This document shows, in pieces, positions 33,965 to 40,014 of a stretch of DNA of 64,000 nt (within the stretch, counting starts at the first letter, position 1; each line of letters starts with the position of its first letter). The stretch is from UWMA-0277 sp965183885 (GTDB lineage Bacteria; Bacteroidota; Bacteroidia; Flavobacteriales; BACL11). The translations under genes were made by a program, and so were the position numbers. Under the pieces are notes generated by a model that saw only the letters and a program-made list of their open reading frames with translations, ran no database searches and was not told where the DNA came from. Location of the stretch: the NCBI GenBank assembly GCA_965183885.1, contig OZ238992.1:1426001-1490000 (forward strand), given 5' to 3'.

Positions 33965-34501
33965 TTATTTTTTCAGTTTATAAATATGTGGCAAAGTACG
34001 GCCAATTTCGTCATAATCCAAGCCATATCCAATAACAAAATCATTAGGAATAGATTTTCCAATATATTCAATAGGGATTTTATGTTTAAAGGCATCTGGT
34101 TTATAAAGTAGTGTTGCTGTTCTTAAGCTTGCAATTTCTTTATTTTTAAAGATATCAATTGCCTTTGCTAAGGTATTTCCTGTGTCAATAATATCTTCAA
34201 TAAGAATAATATTTCGTCCTTTTATATCTTGATTGATTCCTATAAGTTCATTTACTTTTCCTGTACTTTCAGTACCTTGGTAAGATGATAGTTTTACAAA
34301 AGAAATTTCGGCATCTTTTAATGTGATTTTACGCATTAAATCTGCTGCAAATAAAAATGAACCATTAAGTACAGCAATAAAAAGAGGGCGTTCAATAGCA
34401 GTTGCATTTATTTCTTTAGAGATAGCAGTTATAATGTCTGCTATCTCTGTATTTTGAATATAAATTTCAAAGGTTTTATCGTGTAGTTTTATATCTTCCA
34501 T
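33965..34501 (-). CDS. hpt: Hypoxanthine phosphoribosyltransferase
   Basis: A 178-residue purine salvage enzyme making IMP (or GMP) from the free base and PRPP. The PRPP loop IILIEDIIDTGNTL, the flexible-loop serine-tyrosine pair SSYQGT and the base-binding DFVIGYGLDYDE match the family. It lies 1 bp downstream of the M61 peptidase gene and 12 bp upstream of adk, so two purine nucleotide enzymes sit together. Confidence 0.95.
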   Translation of the reverse strand: MEDIKLHDKTFEIYIQNTEIADIITAISKEINATAIERPLFIAVLNGSFLFAADLMRKITLKDAEISFVKLSSYQGTESTGKVNELIGINQDIKGRNIILIEDIIDTGNTLAKAIDIFKNKEIASLRTATLLYKPDAFKHKIPIEYIGKSIPNDFVIGYGLDYDEIGRTLPHIYKLKK

Positions 34502-34502
34502 G

Positions 34503-36209
34503 TTAATTGTTGCTCCAAACTTTTCTTAAAATAAGTTGCTCTTCAGTTATATTATCTAACTTTATAAGTTCTAATAATTGGTAATGATTCCCAATTTTTA
34601 AAGTAATATCTTTTTCAGAAAACTTTTTCTTAATAGTAAAAACAACTTCTTTTTCGCAATTCTTTAAAATGTCATTAAGCTTTCCTTCAATAGCTTTTCC
34701 GTTTATTTTTGTAATCTCATTTTCAGGGGCAATAGCATGCTTGTCAGTAATTGAGTGAGGTTCTACTTTCTTGATGATGATTTTTCCATTTTCTTTTGCA
34801 GCTACAAAACCAAAATATTGAGCAGTTAAGGATTTATTTTTTTTCTCTTTTAATGTTAAACCAACAGTTGTTAATGCTGCTGTAAGTGTTGGAATATAGT
34901 TCTCAGTACCGTAGATATGATCTTCAAAAATTTCTGCAACTTTTAGTCCTCCGTGTTTTACACAGATATTACGGAAATCATCTTCAGTATAGCCTTTGTT
35001 TTGTTTTGCAAAATCATGATATAACTCTCGCATTACAGTATGTAAACTTTCTTGTCCTTCAGTATTTCTGATAGTTTCTAGGTCAATCATTAGCATGCAA
35101 AGAGCAGCATCAGGATAAATAGAGGTCTTTCTGTCAGGAGCTCCTAGTTTATAACCATCTAACCAATTGTCAAAGCCACTATCGGCAACTGAAAGATTAA
35201 AACGGCCGTAGTTAGTAAGGTGACGTTCTAAGTTTTGATTCTGTGTTTTTGCAAATTCTTCCCAGTTAAAAACTCCTGAGTTGTATAGCATCATATCACC
35301 CATATAGGTAGTGACACCTTCGGCAACAAATCCTGTTTTAAAATAATTTTCCTTAGTATAATTGTAAGGATACATTTCTACTGGTCTAATTGCTTTTATA
35401 TTCCAAGTATGATAAAGTTCATGTGAGCTTACTCCAAGTAAATCATCATAATGTTTATCCATAATTTTATCTCCAGGCCCTAGTAAAACAACAGTATTGT
35501 CAGTATGTTCTACTCCATGGTACGCCCTGTAAGGTGTAATCTGGAAAAAGAAATGATAGGAGCTAGTAGGGAAGCCTCCAAAGTATTTTATTTGACTTTT
35601 ACTAAAAGCTGAAAAATCGTTCTTAAGTTTTTCCCAATTAGGAGTACATGGTCCTTGAAACCATAGGTGGAAGGTAATTCCTTCAACTTCATAAGTATCG
35701 TGTTGTAAACTATTGGAACATATTATTGGAGATTCTGCAAGTGCATCATATCCTTTTATATGCAAGGTATTTCCTTCTTGTTGCATAGCTGATGCAATTT
35801 CATAGTCTTTAGGAAGTTCAAGATTTATCTTGTAATCTTCTTCCATTCTGTCCACAATATAAAACATACAATGTACAGGGTTTAAATAGAGTTGGTGCTC
35901 GTCTAAATAACAAGCTCCTGCATCTAATTGGTTGGCATAAAAATTGTATACAATTGTTACTTCCATTGCCCCTTCAGTTGTAACTTCCCATAAATCTTTT
36001 GTTATTTTATTAAAAGAAAGGGGATTGTTATTTTCATCAAAAGCAGCCCATTTTTGTATGTTTTGAGAAAAATTAGCAAGCTCATATCGACCAGGACGCC
36101 AGGCCGAAAGTTGAAACTGCATGCTTTTTGCTCCATTAGTAGAGGCGTTTAATTCAAAATCAACATAGTGTCTGTGCGGATTTGAATAAGATATATTGTA
36201 TTGTATCAT
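34503..36209 (-). CDS. M61 glycyl-aminopeptidase family metallopeptidase
   Basis: A 568-residue zinc peptidase. The N-terminal beta domain (residues 1-150) leads into a thermolysin-like catalytic domain with HELYHTWN at residues 263-270 and the downstream FVAEGVTTYMGD glutamate. A C-terminal PDZ-like domain spans about residues 465-540 (KKVEPHSITDKHAIAPENEITKINGK, broken by a loop). No signal peptide is visible, so it is probably cytoplasmic. ATG 36209 was chosen over one seven codons upstream because MIQYNISYSNP matches the family start. It leads the nine-gene operon ending in aroA. Confidence 0.9.
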   Translation of the reverse strand: MIQYNISYSNPHRHYVDFELNASTNGAKSMQFQLSAWRPGRYELANFSQNIQKWAAFDENNNPLSFNKITKDLWEVTTEGAMEVTIVYNFYANQLDAGACYLDEHQLYLNPVHCMFYIVDRMEEDYKINLELPKDYEIASAMQQEGNTLHIKGYDALAESPIICSNSLQHDTYEVEGITFHLWFQGPCTPNWEKLKNDFSAFSKSQIKYFGGFPTSSYHFFFQITPYRAYHGVEHTDNTVVLLGPGDKIMDKHYDDLLGVSSHELYHTWNIKAIRPVEMYPYNYTKENYFKTGFVAEGVTTYMGDMMLYNSGVFNWEEFAKTQNQNLERHLTNYGRFNLSVADSGFDNWLDGYKLGAPDRKTSIYPDAALCMLMIDLETIRNTEGQESLHTVMRELYHDFAKQNKGYTEDDFRNICVKHGGLKVAEIFEDHIYGTENYIPTLTAALTTVGLTLKEKKNKSLTAQYFGFVAAKENGKIIIKKVEPHSITDKHAIAPENEITKINGKAIEGKLNDILKNCEKEVVFTIKKKFSEKDITLKIGNHYQLLELIKLDNITEEQLILRKVWSNN

Positions 36210-36227
36210 TGCTTGTAGTAAAGGAAG

Positions 36228-36235
36228 CAAAGATA
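36228..36235 (-). promoter_or_regulatory. Candidate -7 box for the M61-hpt-adk-obg operon
   Basis: The minus strand reads TATCTTTG 18 bp before the M61 ATG. No good TTG is found upstream. The remaining 167 bp up to lpdA show no ORF or convincing TAnnTTTG box for lpdA. Confidence 0.45.
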
Positions 36236-36402
36236 GTTTTTTAGATTATAGTAATTGAGATTTATGTACTAGATGTAGCCTTAGGCAAAAACTTCCTTTT
36301 CTGATAGGAGCTATCTTTTAAAAATTTGTGCGTATCCTAGCTTAATTTAAGATGTTTTATCTAATATTGCATTCTTAAATAAGAACTTAAAAAAATAGTA
36401 AA

Positions 36403-37788
36403 ATGAACTATGATGTTATTGTATTAGGTAGTGGACCTGGAGGTTATGTAACAGCTATCCGTGCTTCACAATTAGGCCTAAAAACTGCAGTTATTGAGAA
36501 AGAAAACTTAGGAGGTATTTGCCTGAATTGGGGATGTATTCCTACCAAAGCATTATTAAAAAGTGCTCAGGTTTTTGAATACATTAATCATGCTGAGGAT
36601 TTTGGAATTACTGTAAAAGATGCAAATGCTGATTTTCCTTCAATCATTAAAAGAAGTAGAGATGTTGCTGATGGAATGAGTAAGGGGATTGCATACTTAT
36701 TAAAAAAGAATAAAGTTGATGTTATTAGCGGTTTTGGAAAAGTAAAAGCAGGAAATACTGTTGCTGTTACTGCTGATGGTAAAACTACTGATTATACTGG
36801 AAAGCATATTATTATTGCTACTGGAGCTCGCTCAAGAGAGTTGCCTAATTTATCACAAGATGGTAAAAAAGTAATAGGATACCGCGAGGCACTTACTTTA
36901 CCTACTCCTCCTAAAAAGATGGTGATTGTTGGATCAGGAGCTATTGGTGTTGAGTTTGCATATTTCTATAATGCAATGGGTGTTGAGGTAACTGTTGTTG
37001 AGTTTATGCCAAATATTGTTCCTGTTGAGGATGTTGATGTGTCAAAACAATTACAAAGATCATTCAAAAAATCTGGAATTAAAGTAATGACTAATTCTTC
37101 AGTTGAAAAAGTAGATACTTCAGGTACTGGATGTAAAGTATTGGTTAAAACTAAAAAAGGTGAAGAAACTATTGAGTGTGATGTAGTGCTTTCAGCTGTT
37201 GGTATTGCTGCTAATATTGAAAATATTGGTTTGGAAGAAGTAGGAATTAAAACAGATAGAGGTAGAATTTTAGTTGATGATTACTATAATACTAATGTTC
37301 CTGGTTATTATGCTATTGGTGATGTGTTGCCAACTCAAGCATTAGCACACGTTGCTTCTGCAGAAGGAATTACTTGTGTTGAAAAAATTGCAGGACATAA
37401 CCCTGAGCCAATTGACTATGGAAATATTCCTGGATGTACTTATGCTAGCCCAGAGATTGCATCTGTTGGTATGACTGAAGCTGCTGCTAAAGAAGCAGGT
37501 TATGAAATTAAAGTAGGGAAATTCCCTTTTACTGCATCAGGTAAAGCGTCTGCTGCAGGACATAAAGATGGTTTTGTAAAAGTTATTTTTGATGCTAAAT
37601 ATGGTGAGTGGTTAGGTTGCCATATGATAGGATACAATGTTACAGAAATGATTGCTGAAGCAGTTGTTGCTCGTAAATTAGAAACTACAGGACATGAAGT
37701 GTTAAAAGCTGTTCACCCTCATCCAACAATGAGTGAAGCGGTAATGGAAGCAGTTGCTGATGCTTATGATGAGGTGATACATATATAA
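36403..37788 (+). CDS. lpdA: Dihydrolipoyl dehydrogenase
   Basis: A 461-residue FAD enzyme, the E3 subunit of 2-oxoacid dehydrogenase complexes and the glycine cleavage system. It has an FAD-binding GSGPGGYVTAIRA, the redox-active disulfide GGICLNWGCIPTKALL, an NAD-binding GSGAIGVEFAYFY, YAIGDVLP and the C-terminal catalytic HPHPTMSEAVMEA (His-Glu pair). It stands alone, followed by a repeat element and a terminator. The lipoate it re-oxidises depends on lipA, also in this window. Confidence 0.97.
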   Translation: MNYDVIVLGSGPGGYVTAIRASQLGLKTAVIEKENLGGICLNWGCIPTKALLKSAQVFEYINHAEDFGITVKDANADFPSIIKRSRDVADGMSKGIAYLLKKNKVDVISGFGKVKAGNTVAVTADGKTTDYTGKHIIIATGARSRELPNLSQDGKKVIGYREALTLPTPPKKMVIVGSGAIGVEFAYFYNAMGVEVTVVEFMPNIVPVEDVDVSKQLQRSFKKSGIKVMTNSSVEKVDTSGTGCKVLVKTKKGEETIECDVVLSAVGIAANIENIGLEEVGIKTDRGRILVDDYYNTNVPGYYAIGDVLPTQALAHVASAEGITCVEKIAGHNPEPIDYGNIPGCTYASPEIASVGMTEAAAKEAGYEIKVGKFPFTASGKASAAGHKDGFVKVIFDAKYGEWLGCHMIGYNVTEMIAEAVVARKLETTGHEVLKAVHPHPTMSEAVMEAVADAYDEVIHI

Positions 37789-37842
37789 AAAAACATTTGT
37801 CATCCTGAATGAAAGTGAAGGATCTCGTTTTAAATGTTTTTT
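37788..37842 (+). repeat. REP-like intergenic repeat element behind lpdA
   Basis: An 11-bp perfect inverted repeat (AAAAAACATTT at 37788-37798, AAATGTTTTTT at 37832-37842) encloses the unit at 37799-37826, which reads GTCATCCTGA, ATGAAAGTGA, AGGATCTC. That inner unit closely resembles the dispersed GTCATCCTGAACGAAGTGAA family I know from many Bacteroidota genomes. Only one copy is seen in the window. It could also act as a weak terminator for lpdA, since the right arm ends in a T-run. Confidence 0.6.
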
Positions 37843-37869
37843 AGATTTTAGTACTGAGATATTAGACTT

Positions 37870-37898
37870 AAAGCCCACCAATTTGGTGGGCTTTTTTT
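37870..37898 (+). terminator. Rho-independent terminator after lpdA
   Basis: An 11-bp stem, AAAGCCCACCA with TGGTGGGCTTT, has a 3-nt loop and a T-run. Confidence 0.88.
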
Positions 37899-37918
37899 AT
37901 GCTAAATTTTATTTTTTG

Positions 37919-37926
37919 TAGTTTTG
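37919..37926 (+). promoter_or_regulatory. Candidate -7 box for the HIT-like gene
   Basis: TAGTTTTG matches TAnnTTTG 13 bp before the ATG at 37940. Confidence 0.4.
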
Positions 37927-37939
37927 AAGAAAACAAATA

Positions 37940-38290
37940 ATGAAAGATTTTTATTGCACTCAAATAATTTCAGGAAAGGTTAAGGTAGATGTAGTTTTTG
38001 AAACAGAAAGAGTAATTGCATTTCATCATACTAATCCTTATTTTGAACAGCATATTGTCATAATACCTAAGAAGCATATTGAATCTCTTTCAAACTATTC
38101 AAATGATAATGAGCTTAATTATGATTTTTTTGAAGCTATTAGGTTTGTAACAAGTAAGCTTGAGGAAGAATATGGTGGCTGTAGAATATCTTCAAATATT
38201 GGAAGCTATCAATCAAATAAACATCTTCATTGGTATGTTCATTCTGGGGAGCGATTAAGAACAGAAGAAGGAGAATTAATTAAGAAATAG
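37940..38290 (+). CDS. HIT-like protein with altered catalytic triad
   Basis: A 116-residue protein with the HIT fold order: FYCTQIISGKVKVDVVFETE, FHHTNPYFEQHIVIIPKKHI, then the active-site strand. The usual motif HxHxHxx appears here as KHLHWYVHSG, so the third histidine position is tyrosine and a histidine follows two residues later. The first two, including the normal nucleophile, are retained. It may be a nucleotide hydrolase or transferase with changed chemistry; GalT-type relatives also vary the third position. Preceded by its own -7 box. Confidence 0.8.
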   Translation: MKDFYCTQIISGKVKVDVVFETERVIAFHHTNPYFEQHIVIIPKKHIESLSNYSNDNELNYDFFEAIRFVTSKLEEEYGGCRISSNIGSYQSNKHLHWYVHSGERLRTEEGELIKK

Positions 38291-38296
38291 AATAAA

Positions 38297-38380
38297 ATGG
38301 GAAAACTAGTAACACCGCTTATAGGGTGTGATGTGTTTTTTACAAATGAGAAAAATACTTTATATAAAAAAGGGAGCTAA
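38297..38380 (+). pseudogene. 27-codon ORF, possible Nudix-gene remnant
   Basis: An ORF of 27 codons starts 6 bp after the HIT-like gene and reads MGKLVTPLIGCDVFFTNEKN with a short tail LYKKGS. The pattern VxxxVFFTNEKN resembles the first strand of Nudix hydrolases, but the rest of such a gene is absent and the stop lies in the terminator stem. It may be a truncated gene, a microprotein or chance. I favour a remnant, weakly. Confidence 0.25.
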
Positions 38381-38395
38381 TTAGTTCCCTTTTTT
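38366..38395 (+). terminator. Bidirectional terminator between the HIT-like gene and metK
   Basis: A 13-bp stem (AAAAAAGGGAGCT with GGTTCCC-type complement AGTTCCCTTTTTT, one G-T pair) has an AATT loop. A-runs and T-runs on the two sides allow it to stop both converging transcripts. Confidence 0.85.
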
Positions 38396-38424
38396 ATAAT
38401 GTAGATTAACTGAAATTTAATATA

Positions 38425-39684
38425 TTACAAGCTAAATGCAGCTTTAACTTCCTCTTGACAATCTAGTTTTTCCCAAGTAAAAGTTTCTACTTCAATATCT
38501 TGATTTTTTCCATTAATAAGGAAATTTACTGTTTTGTTTTCAGATTTTCTTCCCATATGTCCATAAGCAGCAGTCTCAGAGTAAATAGGAGTTTTTAATT
38601 TTAACCTGCTGATAATTGAAGCTGGTTTTAGGTTGAAACAAGGCATGTTTTTAACAGTTTCAGCTATTTCACCATCAGTCATATTTACTTTTGCTGTACC
38701 GTAGCTATCAACAAATATTCCCATAGGTTCAGCAACACCAATAGCATAACTCACCTGTACTAATAATCTGTCAGCAATACCTGCTGCTACTAAATTTTTA
38801 GCAATATGTCTTGTTGCATAAGCAGCCGACCTGTCAACTTTTGATGGGTCTTTTCCTGAAAAAGCTCCTCCTCCATGAGCTCCTTTACCTCCGTAAGTAT
38901 CAACAATAATTTTTCTTCCTGTAAGTCCTGTGTCACCATGTGGTCCTCCAATTACAAATTTTCCTGTAGGATTTACGTGGTATTTTTCGCTTCCAAATAA
39001 AGCAGCGTTTTCAGCAGATAATTGCGCTTTAATTCTTGGTATTAAGATGTTTCTAACATCTGCTTCAATTTGTTTTTGCATAGGTGCTTCATCTGCAAAA
39101 TCATCATGCTGAGTAGATACTACAATATCAGTAATTCGTTTAGGAGTATGGTCATCGTTATACTCTAAAGTTACTTGCGATTTTGAATCAGGACGTAAGT
39201 AAGTCATCTCAGCTCCAGCTTTACGAATTGCAGCTAACTCAATTAATATCTTATGAGATATATCTAAGGCTAAAGGCATTAGATTTTCAGTTTCGTTTGT
39301 AGCATAACCAAACATCATTCCTTGGTCTCCTGCTCCTTGTTCTTTATTTAAACCTTCTCCTTCAACAACTCCTTGTCTGATATCTGCTGATTGTTCGTGT
39401 ATTGCAGAAATAACACCACAACTATCGGCATCAAATTGGTATTCAGATTTTACATATCCAATTTTACGGATAACCTCACGAGCTACTTTTTGTACATCTA
39501 CATAACCTTGAGTTTTTACTTCACCACTTAGTACAGTAAGTCCTGTAGTTACTAGTGTTTCACAAGCTACTTTTGAGTTAGGATCTTGAGCTAAAAAATT
39601 ATCTAAAAGTGCATCCGAAATTTGATCGGCTACTTTATCTGGGTGTCCTTCTGATACGGACTCTGATGTGAAATAATATGACAT
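38425..39684 (-). CDS. metK: S-adenosylmethionine synthetase
   Basis: A 419-residue enzyme making SAM from methionine and ATP. It shows SESVSEGHPDKVADQISDA, the GAGDQGMMFGYATNET loop, IGGPHGDTGLTGRKIIVD and GGGAFSGKDPSKVDRSAAY, all intact. A divergent 330-bp gap separates it from metH and holds a structured element on the metK side and a SAM-I riboswitch on the metH side. MetK product would therefore feed back on methionine synthesis through the riboswitch. Confidence 0.97.
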   Translation of the reverse strand: MSYYFTSESVSEGHPDKVADQISDALLDNFLAQDPNSKVACETLVTTGLTVLSGEVKTQGYVDVQKVAREVIRKIGYVKSEYQFDADSCGVISAIHEQSADIRQGVVEGEGLNKEQGAGDQGMMFGYATNETENLMPLALDISHKILIELAAIRKAGAEMTYLRPDSKSQVTLEYNDDHTPKRITDIVVSTQHDDFADEAPMQKQIEADVRNILIPRIKAQLSAENAALFGSEKYHVNPTGKFVIGGPHGDTGLTGRKIIVDTYGGKGAHGGGAFSGKDPSKVDRSAAYATRHIAKNLVAAGIADRLLVQVSYAIGVAEPMGIFVDSYGTAKVNMTDGEIAETVKNMPCFNLKPASIISRLKLKTPIYSETAAYGHMGRKSENKTVNFLINGKNQDIEVETFTWEKLDCQEEVKAAFSL

Positions 39685-39716
39685 CTTCTTAAATTTTAAA
39701 TTAACAATTATTTATA

Positions 39717-39794
39717 GGAAGATTTGGCGAAAATGCACTAAAAGGATACTGTTTTAGCATTTTTTTTAGTGGTTGCAATAGGCCAAATCTATCC
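39717..39794 (-). promoter_or_regulatory. Unassigned structured leader of metK
   Basis: On the metK strand a 9-bp perfect inverted repeat (AGATTTGGC with GCCAAATCT, extended by GGA/TCC across a one-base bulge) encloses 53 nt. Inside, CACTAAAA can pair with TTTTAGTG (8 bp). Alternatively AAAATG-CTAAAA can pair with TTTTAG-TG-CATTTT (12 bp). These use the same TTTTAG strand and exclude each other. Two TAnnTTTG boxes exist: TAAGTTTG at 39806-39813 would include the whole element in the RNA, while TAGATTTG at 39784-39791 would not. No match to a SAM riboswitch class can be asserted. The ATG lies 32 bp after the element. Confidence 0.5.
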
Positions 39795-39805
39795 ACTTAG
39801 GTCGG

Positions 39806-39813
39806 CAAACTTA
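39806..39813 (-). promoter_or_regulatory. Candidate -7 box for metK
   Basis: The minus strand reads TAAGTTTG, the same box as for atpD. A start 5-7 bp downstream would place the whole metK leader element in the transcript. Confidence 0.4.
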
Positions 39814-39831
39814 TAAAATTTTTTAAAAATG

Positions 39832-39863
39832 TTGTTCTTTTTTATTTTTTTTGTTTTTATTTG
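39832..39863 (+). promoter_or_regulatory. Candidate promoter of the metH riboswitch transcript
   Basis: TTG at 39832-39834 and TTTATTTG at 39856-39863 (one mismatch to TAnnTTTG) are 21 bp apart. The predicted start near 39870 coincides with the first base of riboswitch helix P1, which supports the assignment. Confidence 0.45.
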
Positions 39864-39870
39864 TGCCATA

Positions 39871-39964
39871 CTTATCAAGAAAGACGGAGGGATGGGCCCT
39901 ATGATGTCTTGGCAACCTTGAAATGCAAGGTGCCAAATCCCACTCCAAAATGGAGGAAGATGAG
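39871..39964 (+). promoter_or_regulatory. SAM-I (S-box) riboswitch upstream of metH-metF
   Basis: The S-box core is clear: CTTATCAAGA, then GGAGGGA-TGGGCCC-TATGAT, GGCAACC and GGTGCCAAATCC. P1 pairs 39871-39876 (CTTATC) with 39959-39964 (GATGAG). P2 pairs AAGAC with GTCTT. P3 is the CCTTG/CAAGG hairpin and P4 the TCC/GGA hairpin around AAAA. When SAM is abundant it should reduce metH-metF expression. No terminator stem with a T-run follows in the 50 nt before the ATG, so control may be at translation or by another mechanism. Confidence 0.95.
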
Positions 39965-40014
39965 CGGAACACATAAATTTCCCCAACCTATCTTTTTTGT
40001 TAAGTCTTATTATT

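Noticed and set aside
33501..33983. A 160-codon plus-strand ORF opposite adk
   Set aside because: It mirrors adk codons on the opposite strand; adk is a conserved full-length gene and the antisense ORF has no support.
39717..39794. Assigning the metK leader to the SAM-II riboswitch class
   Set aside because: The crossing-helix layout and a loop with AACAGTAT look superficially similar, but the conserved loop and the 3' GCTAAAAAGG-type segment of SAM-II are not matched, so no class is claimed.
39789..39986. A 65-codon minus-strand ORF across the metH leader
   Set aside because: It lies antisense to the SAM-I riboswitch, whose conserved bases explain the sequence, and the protein has no recognisable features.
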